A stretch of 64,000 nt of DNA from positions 7,464,501 through 7,528,500 of the forward strand of contig NC_071669.1 of assembly GCF_028554725.1 (NCBI RefSeq). The letters are read 5' to 3'. The notes beneath the pieces were generated by a model. It saw only the letters and a list, made by a program, of their open reading frames with translations. It did not search any database and had not been told where the DNA came from. How positions within the stretch are numbered: position 1 is the first letter of the stretch; each line of letters begins with the position of its first letter. Of the stretch, positions 47,357 to 60,179 are shown in pieces. A program made the position numbers and the translations under genes. Source of the stretch: Zeugodacus cucurbitae (taxonomy: Eukaryota > Arthropoda > Insecta > Diptera > Tephritidae).

Positions 47357-48091
47357 TTAAGGTGTTAGGTGCGTTTCAGAGGCTAAAAACAAGCGAATTT
47401 TTGCAATTTTTTTAAATATATACAGACATATATTTTTTAAACAATTCAGAGTTTCAAAGATACATCTTTAAACAGTAATTTGTGAAATTTTCATTCCAAA
47501 ATTCAGAAAACTCAGCCGTTGGCGTCTCATCTCTCATGACGTGTCAAAAAAAAAAGATATTGCATTGGACATCATAACTCATGATCGGCTCATCTAAAAT
47601 CAATAAACTAAAAATATTTCGATATTATATGGATAAATCTAGTTAATGAACGAAAAAAAAAAGAAAAGATTGAAATTTGTAATTTTGACAGAATTTTAAC
47701 CAAAATACTCACTTTTTTGGTCAAAATGTCGGCATATATTTTGGTCGAAAAAAAGTTATAATAAAGATATTTAAGAAAATCCTTCCTGCATTAACTAGAT
47801 AATTTTATTTGAAAGATGTGTGCGTAATTTGAACAAGATCGCTTAATAACTTTTTGAGTTATCGTGTCCACCGATTTGAAGAATTGAGTTTTGAGATAAA
47901 TGCGTTTAAAGTTTTACATTCGTACTGTCGTGGCCTGATGGATGGAACTTCCAAAAGGTATACATCTCTTAGAATATTACTCGCATTGCTTTTTGATATC
48001 TTTGGATATTTTAAAGATATTGCACTATTCATCTAATGAGACAAGTTGTTTTTTCAAATTTTGAAATTTTGAAAGCCGCTAAACCCCTTAA
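47357..48091 (+). mobile_element. TTAA-flanked non-autonomous element, copy B
   Basis: The left end is TTAAGGTGTTAGGTGCGTTTC and the right end, reverse-complemented, TTAAGGGGTTTAGCGGCTTTC (written here for comparison only), imperfect inverted repeats on TTAA targets. Internal CATCATAACTCATGATCGGC then TCATCTAAAATC and GTAATTTTGACAGAATTTTA correspond to copy A. It is about 190 bp longer than copy A. The small ORF at 47854-48036 is not conserved between copies. Confidence 0.65.
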
Positions 48092-48609
48092 CTACGCTGA
48101 TTATAGCTGTGAAAGCGAACAAGAAAAGGCAATATGAAAGAAATCACAAGGAAAAAGAGAAGAAATGTTTTATAAAGTAAATAACACCCCTTTATATACA
48201 AAATATTTATGAATAGGAACCCTGTTATTCGAAAACCAAACCAATTTTGAGAGGTGGGATACATTTTTTAAATGCAAACTTCATAATTTTGTCTAATATC
48301 CCCTAAATCTTTACTTTCTTTTTTCATTACGCATAGGGATGTATTCGAAATAAGGTGTAGTTAGCTGTGGTCCTCGAAAGGTTCCAGAGCTCATACACAA
48401 AAGTTCTTATATTCCAGGTTTTACTTATTTTTTTTTTTAAAGTGTGGCAGCATAGATACCCAAGTCCAAATTACCGAGACATATCCACAGATGAAGAAAA
48501 GTTATGAGACTCTATACTCCAGAGATTCTTTTTAACTCTAGGTGATTTAAAAACAAGTAATGAAATGCTAACTTCGAGTGCAACGGAACATATTCTAAAT
48601 CGTCATATA

Positions 48610-49440
48610 TAGTACATGAGGGCTGAGGCAATTCCTGAACCGATTTCACTAATTTTCACCACCAAGGTACACTATATCCAAGACTATATGCTCACTTATT
48701 TTTGCTAAGATATCTCACATATTAAACGGTATATGCGGTATAAAGCCCACCGGTAGTTTGATAATCCGAATATGAGATATATGCGAGCTAGGGGATGTTA
48801 TGGCCCGTTTTTAACAAATTTTGATACAGAGACACACTATTAGAAGAAAAAGATTCCCTCTGAATTAAATTAAAATATCCAAAAGGTTAACCTATATTTT
48901 CGGTGAAAAATTGCTCTTAGGCACTGAGTTCTTCATGTTCGATATATCAGGGCATTGAAAAATTATTCCGACAAATTTTGTATTCCGCTATCTTTATTGG
49001 TTTCTAATGTATATATGTTATAAAGTGTACGAATCGAATGGAAATCAAAATTGTATTATACAGAATGAAGGCGTGGATGGGAACTGATTTCATTCATTTT
49101 TCATCCGCGTCATCAGGGTGTCGGGAAAATATTATATACCGTATTTCATGGAAATCGGTCGAGTAGTTCCTGATATATGATTTTTAACCCATAAGTGGGT
49201 ACTCCCATTTTAACTCGTCTCGTTATCCTGATAATTTTGATATATAAGCCTATATCTAACTCGTTTAGTTTTATGACTTATAAACAACCGTTAACAAAAC
49301 TATTATACTATCTTAGCAACTTTGTTGCGAGAGTACAACAACTACTAAACGAGTATAAACTTTCTAGTATTGATTTCCTATCAAAAGAAACGGGTATCAT
49401 TCAAGTCTCAAGGTCTTTAATCCAGTTTTGACCGTATCTA
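48610..49440 (+). repeat. Dispersed fly repeat, class unknown
   Basis: Phrases such as GGCAATTCCTGAACCGATTT, GAAATCGGTCGAGTAGTTCC, CATAAGTGGG then CCCATTTTAA, and AACAACCGTTAACAAAACTA then TTATACTA match, from memory, a very common repeat in tephritid and muscid genomes. A hairpin GCAAC-TTT-GTTGC lies at 49316-49328 near its likely end. No protein is encoded. Confirmation needs a repeat library. Confidence 0.55.
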
Positions 49441-50672
49441 TAATTCCAAAATTTGCTTCTTGACCACAGTCGAACATCTATCTAGCATAGATTTCTAAAA
49501 ACTTAAGAACGGGTGTCACTTAAGAAAAGAAAAAATATTTTAATACGAATCGAATATGAATTCCTTGAGATGAGATTATACTTCTGTGGAACCCGAAATA
49601 ATGCGAAGACTTCCTCCTAATGACGCTCAAATTGAATTGCTTCCCACAAAATTTACTTTCTTCGATCTATACAAGGACATAATTTCGTTTATGTTCAATT
49701 TTTCTTATTAAAGAAACTAGGTCACTAAAGACTTGCATTACATCTTAATTTCTTACACTCACTGGAGAAACTATTCTAAAATTATTTTTCTTACAAAAGC
49801 AATGGCATCTTTTCTCTACAAAATATGATTTTCTAAAATCTTCCTCTAATTTCAGCAAAAACACACCCACAAAAAGAGCAAAAACAAGATTTGTGCCCTA
49901 AGCTCACTTTAAGCATCTTTAAAATGTTGTTTTAGGAAATTTACGCTCGAGTGCATTTGGAAATACAGAAAACTCGGCGCAGCAGCTGTAAAATGGCATT
50001 TCTGTGACAGCAACAATGCTAAATTTAATTTAATTTAATTTGTACTACAAGGAGCAAGCGAGCCAATGCAGCTGAAATGAGTGAGTATCACCGTCAAATG
50101 GACAATTGTCTGTGTTTTGGCGAGCTACTGTAGTAGAGAGAAAGAAAGCGACCGAAATAGAGATTTACTTGCGAAAAAATTAACAAAGTGCCATTTGTAC
50201 TTTTGCAAGTGGAGATTTTTCCATGAATTTCATTATTGCTACCTGCACACACACGCACGCACACACAACTTAGTAGAAAGTAAGTATAGTCGAGGCAGTA
50301 GCAGCAGCAATTTTCTTGTCATTCACATTTTTGTTGAATGACGCAAAAACAAATGTCAACGGCGCACTTGAGTGAAGTGGAGTAGCGTAGAGTGAAGAGC
50401 CGATTTCACCAGTACCAGCCGAAATTATTATAGTCCTACAGACTGACCAACCGTGCGACCCATTGTGTGACGGTAAGAACAGTTGCTTGGCGGATTGTTT
50501 GTAGTAGCGCTTATGCTGTGGCGTGCGCCTACTAAACGACCTCCTACCGTTTTAGAGCGCTCAGCATTCAACCTGTCACGTTGCCAACAAATGTTTTGCA
50601 AGCAAGGCAATAGAAATCGCATATGTGCTATTGTGTGACACACATGTGTTTGAAGTCCAGTACTTACATATA
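49441..50672. other. Gene-free stretch
   Basis: No gene recognised. CA-rich near 50245-50265. Confidence 0.5.
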
Positions 50673-51770
50673 AAGGGTGGTACAAAAGCAGTCTTTGTCA
50701 GAGTAATACAACAATATTTGATCGAGAAAAAATATTCTAGAGGCCGACTATAAGTAAATAGTTCGATCAGCCAAATAGTATCAACTCGGTCAGAATGGTT
50801 TTGTTTCCTTGTTGTATTATCATTTAGGAAGAAACCTTGTGGAATATCGTATGCAGAAAGGAGAGCCGGCTAACCGTAGCACCAAGCCTTACTTACACTT
50901 CAAGAAGAAAACTCTCTCATGTTTCGAAATACCGCTGAGACTTATCCCTTTCCTTAAAAGTCAACACCTTCAAGATCTTGACAATTCTTAATATGCTCCG
51001 CGGATTATCTATTTCATCTGATATTATTCCCGACTCACATGTACTCAATTTCGCGAGCTCTTTTCATCTTGAGGCTATCCTTATAAATTTTTTATGTGCT
51101 GTTACTCTATAGGTTCATTATTATTGGTCCAAGCGTATTTTGAATCTAATTAACTTGAGTTAAAAGACATGTTTAGGGTCTCCTGGATCACACAAAAATA
51201 AGCCCATATGTTCCGAAACGGTTCCAAACAAATCCTTTTTATACGAAAGAGGGAAGAGACCTTAGGCAAAACTTGGAGTTCCGTAAAAGTTTACGTAGGG
51301 AATTCTACAAGATTTACTTTTGAATATATGAAGAACATGTTGCTGTGGACGGAAATGGGAAGACTCTGCGGGCATTCGTTCTTGGTAGAAACAATAGACC
51401 TCTGAAGTCAGTGAGGCTGGACTTCCAAATTCACTTGAAGGTTTCGAGAAGAACGGAGGAGATTTCTCGATGGAAGGTGAAGTTGAAGGAAATTATTTGT
51501 CGCTACAACAACAACAATAATAACATATATAGCTTAATTTGAGGCGCCTAGATCCTACAAAACCGCTTAGAAGAAACAAATTTAAAATTTCCTGGCTTCG
51601 AGTGAAACTATTATCTTATTGAAGTAGATCTAAATCAAAATGGTGATATTTTAAACTAAGCTTTAGAGTTCCTAATAAATGAGGACCTCGTGAGATGAAA
51701 CCAGGCCCAGCAAGTTATAAAAATCAGTAACATCACCGCTTGAAAAAGTAAATATTTTAGGACCACCCTT
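50673..51770. mobile_element. Candidate TA-flanked terminal-repeat element
   Basis: AAGGGTGGTACAAAA at 50673 is matched by AAGGGTGGTCCTAAAA on the other strand ending at 51770: nine identical terminal bases, then a few mismatches. Both ends are flanked by TA (50671-50672 and 51771-51772). The length of 1,098 bp and the AAGGGTG terminus are very like the DD41D element at 36493-37592, but no transposase similarity is visible inside. It may be a non-autonomous derivative or a coincidence of short repeats. Confidence 0.4.
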
Positions 51771-51772
51771 TA

Positions 51773-53649
51773 CATGAAAATCGGTCGTTGAAAGTACATT
51801 TAAGAGCCTATATGCGCTGTGAAAGTATTTTCCATCCACACTCCATATGTCAGACGGTCAGTCAGTCTTCGTTAGCGACATGTATGCTGGCTACTTTTAA
51901 TGCTGCCAAGGTGTGTTTTTGCCGAACGCAAACAGTTTTATGCGACAACTTGCCAGTTTGGCTGCCATTTGCCTAACTAAAAGGAGACTGGAAAAACGAT
52001 ACACACTCTTGCGCCAGATTAGACTAATTGATAAAAATGTCGTTTTTGCGTAATTTGTGTGTCAGACAGCATATGGCCAAAAGCGGTCATACACACGGCC
52101 GAAAGGACAGACGAGCGGCGTGTGTTTCAAATGCTTCGATTTGGCTATTTTACTCCGGCTGCGTTGCGACTTGCCATTACGGCACTCCGCTTTGCTGGTC
52201 AAAACGCCTAAACTTGCTGTCGCTGGCGCATTCCTTTTGCTCGCTTGCTTGCTGACTGACTTGTGTGTGTTTTTGTTTAGCTGTCATGTTCTGTTAGTCC
52301 TTTTTTGTCACTTTCTGTGCGCACTCATTTAATGTGTTGCTTTGCCTAATGGCAGGCGGACAATTTAGTTGCTCCGGCGCATTTGTTGATTTCAACGTTT
52401 GACATTTGCTTGTTTTTTTGTTTTTATTGTTGTGCAACGTTAGTCTGCATTTACTTTTTTGTTGTTGCTGTTGTTGTATGTCTTTTCGTTGTCTAACTGC
52501 TGTTTGCTATTTGCTTTTTGCCCATTAACTCTACTCTATTTTGTGCTCGATTGTGTAGGCTCGTCGTTATTGTCTTATCTTTTTTTCCACTCTTTTTCAT
52601 TGACTATTTTATTAGATAACAAATAACATAAAGGTATTCGTGTTTATTTAATATTGCTGCCAACCTGGCGCTAGTTTGTTTTATTTGTTGTCCTTTCATT
52701 TCTATTATTGTGTTTCTTCTACTCTCCGTGGTCTACATTCTTTTATCGCTTTTGTGACAAAATGACTTGACACTGCTGCTCTCGACGCTGTCAGGTGGAC
52801 AATAAATATCCTACGAAATGGTTGTTCTTAAATGAAATAGTAAGTATGTATGCTTGCATATGTGATCCGAAGGACTCGCACATGTCCTTTTTCGTTTACT
52901 TGCTGCTTTAATATAAGTTAAGTACTTGGCAACTATTCGATTACACTAGTTTGTTTTTGTTTTGTTAATACGTTTTTGCGGGTTTACATGAAAACATGAA
53001 AACAGTTGATAAACTGGTTTCTTAGGAGCTATCTGAGATACATTTTTGTGTTGTCATTTTGATACCTTTATTACTGTATACTCATTTATGTTTATGTTGT
53101 TTTTGAAATGTATGATTTTTTATGAAGAACTAATAGCAAGACTAGATTTTCTTATTATCATTTTTGTTACTCTAGCTAGCTTCCTCTTTCCAAGTATAGT
53201 TTGGTTATGTTTGTATATGACTTTCCCTAAAGACATGAAACATCAGACCCCTCTATTAAAATCGACCCAAATTTGCATCTACTTTACCTCTTATTTAGTT
53301 AGAAATGGGTAACTAGTTTAACCTGAGAACCTCATTAATAAAACTTATAAAGTCCATGCTATATAGAACCATCATGTCGAGCCAATTGTTTCTCTTCTTG
53401 AAATACAAGCACCGGTTTTTAGCCAAGAAAAAACACCACATCAATATTGATTCCATTAGATTGTTCAGTATTTATACTTTTACCAATCGGTTTTTCAGAA
53501 ACATCAAATTAATTCAAAATACGAAGGGCCTTAAAACATCATGTAGCTTCGAAGTTTTTAAGAAGAACGAAGTTTGATTTTAGGGTCACTGAATCAAAAA
53601 TTACGATGTAACTAAGATCTACATTGGGATCTGAACTCGGTTTCGAATA
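51773..53649. other. Gene-free stretch
   Basis: No gene recognised. TTG/TTGTTG-rich segment around 52410-52480. ORFs at 52028-52332 and 53046-53312 lack domains. Confidence 0.5.
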
Positions 53650-53920
53650 CCCATTTGGGAGCTAATTTGTTCCGTCGAGGTTTATTGAACCCATATATGA
53701 TTATCTGCGCATATTCTAGGATTAAGATTATGAATGAGGTCGAGAACATTTATTTCGAACATACTTTACATATCGGTGTCTAGCTTAGAATAACCATAAC
53801 CATTTGAAAGCTAACATGTTCCGTCGAAGTTTATTGAACCTATATATGATACTCTGCACATGTTCTGAGATTATTTTTTTCGATCCTACTTTACATATGG
53901 GTTCAGAGCTTAGGATTTTA
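53650..53920 (+). repeat. Two-copy tandem repeat, period about 149 bp
   Basis: TTCCGTCGAGGTTTATTGAA then CCCATATATGAT (53670) recurs at 53819 as TTCCGTCGAAGTTTATTGAA then CCTATATATGAT. Both are preceded by CCATTTGRRAGCTAA and followed by CTACTTTACATATSGG-like sequence. Confidence 0.85.
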
Positions 53921-56639
53921 GGAACACCTATGTAACTTGTTCCAGCGATTGATCTACATTATCTTCTGCTTATCTGCTTTGGTTATCATACTTTCAGCAA
54001 ACCCAAACTTTAAAATTATGGAGCCAATGATATTTATTTAGCTTAAGCTTTTACATATATGTCATCATTTCTGAGATAATAAATCCTTACGGCACTTAGG
54101 GATCCGAAGAGAAGTTCTTCAAGATCTAATGAAAAAATTACCTAATTTGATTTTGATATCGCTTAGTTAGTATATAAAGTGTGTACTAGACAATTAAAAG
54201 ACAAATTAAGGATTTCTCGAAGTGAGTTCTGGGTGGGTTTTAGGGTAAATTACAATGGTCTACTAGTAGCTAATGCTCTGAAATTGTCTGTCGTTAGATA
54301 TCAGAAACATCCTCTCAATATCCTATATCCAGTATAAGAATAGGTTTCATTTTAGCCACCTAGCTTATTGGTGCTACGTTTGTGACTCTCAAAGGTCTTT
54401 CATATTTACATTTTAAACTCAAAGTTCTTCAATTCTAAAGCATGTGAAGCAATGCCTTTCAAGAACTTGATTATATGACTCTGTATACAATTTATACCCA
54501 GCCTGAGCAATAACAAAAAAAGTGTCATTCAAAAAAAGGGGTGTGGCAGGTACTAGAAACGTTTGTTCGAAAAGAAAAAAAATACGAAAACTGAAAGAAA
54601 TTATGCCACACACATCTACTAACATGAAGATGAAACGAACGGCTTTTGGAAACACTGAAAGGCACTTATTCAAATGCTGATTATCCTTTTGGTTTGCGAA
54701 TGCGTAGCCACTTCTACGGCTATTGCCATAGTTATTACCGATTGCTTTTCGTTCGATTGCACTGCTTAGTTGGTATGACATATACTAAAAGGAAGCTGGT
54801 AAACGCTTTGCGTACACATGCGAGCCACTTGCTGTGGAATTCGAGTACTTTTCTTTTGGCTGCTGCTGCTTACAAACCTGTCGATGTGTGTGTTTGTGTG
54901 TATTTAGTCAACGAGGTATTATGTGTATCTGCCTTTAAGAGGCTTTTCACATAGTCGAGTGGCAACATCGGCGAAGAGTGTGCGTTAGCATGCTTACTCT
55001 GGTAGCTGAGTGTGTTGCTCTGTGCGTAAGTATCGGCTACCGGACGCTGTGAGGTGTTGATATACAGCACATGTGTGCTTGTGACGCTCTAATCAACAAC
55101 CGGAAGTACACTACTACTACAGCATTGCTGTGCGCTTAACACCCGTCGCAAATGTCATTGGAATTAGATAAACGAAGTAAAATGCAGCACGCGTAGTAAA
55201 TTGTCGGCACAATATAACTGTAGGCACATAAAAATAAGTTGAAACGCACACATACTGAGGAATATTTATACAAGTAGCTGGATAGTTAGTCTACTTTTTT
55301 GTTAGATATGCTATCATGGTGGGCGCGCACTAGTGCAATAAAACGCACAGCTGTTGTTGCTGAGCAGCATACGAAAGGCGAAAAACGGCTACTTAAGGAT
55401 ATATGAGTGTCTATATACTAACACACACACACACACATACATATCTACTTCTAACTACTTAAGAGTCACTGCCACACAGCGCTGGTCATATATTCATATA
55501 CCTCGTTGAAGTTCACAGCGCTCACTCGTTATGCCCAATCATTGCTCTGCGCAGCTATTTATAAGCATTAAGGCATATATATACAGACACACGCATACTA
55601 TGCATGTAAATTATGTCGCTTCTTTAGCTTTAGTACCGTGATTTAATGACACTCCAGTGTTGCATAGTTCCTATACTTCAGGTTAACTGCACTCTTGCTA
55701 GCACATGTCTATGTATGTGTGAGTTAAGTAGATAAGTGTGTATGCTTATGCAAATACAAAGTCACATAGACACACACATACAGAGATATTAGAATGCGCA
55801 TAAATTTTGACTGCAAGTGCGTGTGTGGTGACACATTTTAGTAGATATGTTGAAAGATAGCGACCAAGTGCGTTTAGTATCACACACAAATACATATAAA
55901 TACCGCTACAAATACAACCACACACCTATACACCCATAAACTCTTCACCGAGTAAGACTAACCCACATGTGTTTGCTTTAGTCACCTCCTAGTTGCGAGT
56001 CCCAAGGGACATTCGTACCAGAAAAAAATTCCTTTAACGAAAAGTAATTTCTTATTTAGAAAGAAACATATTTAAATTCTCTTAAATGCATTGAGTTGTT
56101 CTCTGCAACCTTTGCGTGTGCTCATTTCGCTGTTGTTAGTTGAGAAATATTAATTAGTTGTCACAAAGGATTACTTTTAATGCGGTTGTGGCGATAAAAT
56201 ATTATCGCTGTTTTTACATGTTGGTACTTTTAAATTAGAAGTGACACTAAGATACATGGAAATTTCAACTATATTTTTGGAAGCAATAATTATTATCCTT
56301 ACAATGCAGCAGTTGTCACTGTTTGGGGCACGCCCACTGATAATAGATTTATGCTTATTGTAGGCCAAGCAGGGGAGTCTTACTGTGGTTGCAGCTAAGA
56401 AAATAAGATAATGTTAAACAAGGAACTGCTTTGTATTGATATCTTTGGAAAATGCACTGAAATAACAGATATGTTGATGAGAAGGTTGACAAGAAGTTTG
56501 ACAAAAATTGGTGGTAGGAAGCATTTGGTTTTACATATACCTAATAAAACTATATTTTTCGTGTTTTTCATCACACTCAATTATGATATTCCAGTATTAA
56601 AGAGCGCCCGCCCTCTAAATTTGACATCGGATCCCAATT
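53921..56639. other. Gene-free stretch
   Basis: No gene recognised. CA-rich islands near 55420-55440 and 55765-55785. AAGGATATATGAG at 55395 is an isolated half of the 24-32 kb motif. Confidence 0.5.
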
Positions 56640-57064
56640 TATACCTCCCAAGTACAGGCTTTGGATTGCAAACTCTCACTGAAAGGTTATTATTCCATCC
56701 GAGGTTAAATCTATAGCTTCTAAGTACATGCTTGAAGGATTATTATTCCCTCCTGGTTAAATTTATAGCTCCCAAGTAAAGGCTTCGGACTGCAGACTCT
56801 CACTGAACGGTTATTATTCCCTCCGACATTAAATCTATAGCTCCCAAGTGTAGGCTTCGGAACGCAGTCTCTCATTGAAAGGTTATTATTCCATCCGAGG
56901 TTAAAGCTATAATTCCCAAGTACAAGCTTCGGATTGCAGTCTCTCCCTGAAAGGTTATCCATGCGAGGTTAAATCTACAGCTCCCAAGTACTGTCTTCGG
57001 ATTAAAGTCTCTCGCTGAAGAGTTATTATTCCATCCAAGGTTAAATCTATAGCTCACAAGTACA
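56640..57064 (-). repeat. 72-bp minisatellite keeping an open reading frame
   Basis: About six units: GGTTATTATTCCATCCGAGG, then TTAAATCTATAGCTCCCAAG, then TACAGGCTTCGGATTGCAGT, then CTCTCACTGAAA. A full unit is 72 bp; two units are shortened. On the minus strand full units translate into a 24-residue repeat of the form GSYRFNVGGNNN then RSVRVCSPKPLL, open over 56720-56962 and, after a frame change at a shortened unit, 56872-57057. No family recognised. It may be a plain minisatellite or the decayed remnant of a repeat protein. Confidence 0.9.
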
Positions 57065-57189
57065 AGTGAGCAGCAATATTAGTTTTGAATTGACCAACTG
57101 AGGGCTCTGCATTAATTAAAGAAAAACAAACTCAATATCAAATAAAAGAAGCTACCTCGTGACAAGATTTGTTAGTTGGCGAACTTGTA

Positions 57190-57545
57190 AGAAAATACAC
57201 CCATCTCTTAATATCATCAGGCTTGACACGAATCGGAGATCAGCTGTTCAATCAGCAGTACTTGCAGAGTCGTAAGATCTTCCTAACCCAGTCGCTAGAA
57301 GTCCAGTGAGGTCATCATTGTCAGTAATATACACCTTTTCTGAATTTTTTGAGTTCCACCTTGTCAAGAAGAGACACCTATCTCTCAATATCAGCAGGCT
57401 TGGCACGAATCGGAGATCAGCTGCTCAATCAGCAGTAGTTGCAGAGTCGTGAGATCTCTTTAATCCGGTTGCTAGAAGTCCAGTGAGGTACTCGTTGTCA
57501 GTAATATACACCTCTCCCGAATTTAGGGAGTTCTACCCTGTCATT
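57190..57545 (+). repeat. Two-copy tandem duplication, period 177 bp
   Basis: CACGAATCGGAGATCAGCTG starts at 57227 and 57404. Shared flanks include ATCTCTYAATATCA, CAATCAGCAGTA, TTGCAGAGTCGT, GCTAGAAGTCCAGTGAGGT and TTGTCAGTAATATACACC. The period is exactly 59 codons. In one plus-strand frame both units read SLNIxRLxTNRRSA then QSAVxAES, a stop (TAA in unit 1, TGA in unit 2), then NPVARSPVR and LSVIYT. No family recognised. Confidence 0.9.
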
Positions 57546-60179
57546 GTCTTATGAATGGATGTACAGTGCGGCTAAAAATCTTGCCGATTGCATATCGACG
57601 AAAACGGATTAGAATTACTTCCGTATTGACCGTACCGAGACTAAGGTTGAAGCACATGGATCTTATTCCTTTAGTTCTGCAGAGTGGAATCACAATCATA
57701 GAGCTTTTTCGAAACGTCAGGACTTATGACTGTTTCACAAGCATTTGGTATAATAAAGGAATTGTCTTCAACTGTCTCTTCAACTGTCCAATCATGACTT
57801 CCATCCCAGATATCCGCGTTGACTAAAGTGAAAGAACTGTAAAGCTTCGAATATCTTTAGATCGCTTTCTCTCCCAAGTTTTATATGGACTGCGTACTAT
57901 TGAAGGTTAAGGGTTTCTTTGAATATCAGAAAGAAGCTAAAGCATATTACGCATTCGTATTGTATATCTAAGACGGTAAAGATATCTAGTTGTTATATAT
58001 TGACATCAACATTTCTCTTGATATTTTATAGAGCAAAAGTAATCCTTCTTTGGTATAGGAAATATAGGTTGTAAAAGGTTGATTTTCTAATCCTCAGGTC
58101 ATACTTTGTTCGAAGAGTTTTTTGATATTTAAAATACTATGACCTGTATTAGTCAGTGGGTGGGGAGTTCATTTTAATGTCTCAAAATTAAAAATTATAT
58201 TGAAAGTGTCTACATTTCTATATATTATATTACAAAAAACACTCAAATATTTATAGTTCATAAAACACAAAGGACAGCTCGTATATCAAATGCAAGCCGA
58301 GTGAGATACATGTAACTCGTTAACGATCCTCATTGTTTGAAATCGAAACCTGCTACAAGCGTCGATGGGAGAGATGACTATAGGACCAATATTTATTATA
58401 TATGTGTAGTAACACATGTATTTTGTAGTCCATGTGACATTACACATTTGCGCCAGCCACGCACCCTTTGGAATTTATCTCCTGCGACAGACTATAAATC
58501 TTACGGTAATTACTGAGATATACAAAAATTTCTTAAATTTCACTGCTGTTTGAATACTAAATATTATTTTTTTGTGGGTTTATGTGTAACAACAATAGCA
58601 ACAACAGCATGCACTAATTTGATTGTGATGACAAAGTGTTGGGCAAAATGTGCCCCTACTGAAGAAAATCTTTTGAGAGTAGATGTTGGTCTTACATACA
58701 TATACATATATGTATATAGAAGTATGAGAGTGTGTGCGCTTGGCAGAAGTGTGAGAAATTTTTACGCCGCTCCAAGCTGCTGTTTAATTATTTCATGGCT
58801 CATTTACTTAAAAAACTCGTTCACATTTTAATTTTTTAATGATTTTTATAGCCAAAACAAAGCGAAAGCGTGTAAGTAGCCGCGCGTCGAGCAAAACAAA
58901 ACGTTGAAAACGAAACAAAATCATGTTAACAAATGTTCGAAGTTTCAGAAAAAATGTGTAAAATAATAAAATTAAAAAAATAAAATAAATAAAAATTCCT
59001 CACCAAGTGTAAGCGGGGCCATAGCAAGTTGTTAACTTGATAATTAAATATGCTAACTAGCAGAAGGAGGCAAATGGCTACAACAACTAGTGAAGGAAAT
59101 GATTTTCGAAATTTTTTCGAAACCTTTTTCTAAGGTTTACTGCCCGCCAGCTAGCAGCTTCACACACCTTCGTTCCAAACCAGCGCCGCAGGTCAACTTC
59201 ACGGCTGACACGGTTTGGAAAATCGAAACTCAATATCCAGCAATGCATACAAATACAACAACAACAATAATATTTGGTAAAAAGGCTTAAATATCAGTTT
59301 AATTTAAATGCGGCCAAAAGTCAATGGCGAGCAATCAATTGGAAAAGGAAAAATGCGCGGGTGTGAGTGACGAAAGAACGAAAGAGAGAGATTTCATACT
59401 GTTATGCGTGTGCGTGGGTAAGTCTGTACTAAAGGTAATCTGTAAAATTAAAGAATAACAACCGTTGAAATTAAATCAACAAGAAATTATAGCGGCTATA
59501 AAATTGGCTATTAAACGTAGAAGCAACGAACGAAGCGTCGTCTAATAAAAGAAATTAAAAAAAGTAAAAACCAAAAAAAAAAAAGAAATTGGAAAATTCG
59601 AATCTAATCTCCATAAAAATAAAAGCAACACTTGTGCGACAAGGTCAGCGCACAGCAAGCAAAACAGACAAAAAAATCAAAGTCTAAAGAACAACCGAAG
59701 TCATTTGACTTTGGCCTCTACGGCAACCAAATCCAATCAGCCGCCATGCTGTTAGCCCGAGTAATATGCTAAAAAGGGGCTTACATTTGATGCGGCTGAC
59801 GTATGGACGGTCTGTTTGACCGGTCAGAACTATTTATGATTGTGAGTAACACACATATATTGTTGTTGGGTAGCTTGGCCGCAGACCGTGGCAGACGGAC
59901 GGTTGCCTAGACGGCCACCATATGGCCTACGACCGCGCTCACCAGTCAATTGAGGTGCTGCAGCAGACAGCGAGGTAGGTAATAGTGGTGAGACTGTATT
60001 ATAGTAGATATAAATTAAGGGAAAACGCTGTGAAGCCTTGTAGGAAAATTTACATACGTCAGTTTGGTCTATGGTATTTTTTAGAGTTCTCCCGAATAAG
60101 CAGAAAGCTCTCACAAAATTAAAATTATTTATTTTTCAAATCTGACCATTGAAAATTCAGATTGCCGCAAAGGTAGAAG
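57546..60179. other. Gene-free stretch
   Basis: No gene recognised. It starts with an unassigned 91-residue ORF (57551-57826) without a domain. A/T homopolymer runs near 58960-58990 and 59570-59590. Confidence 0.5.
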
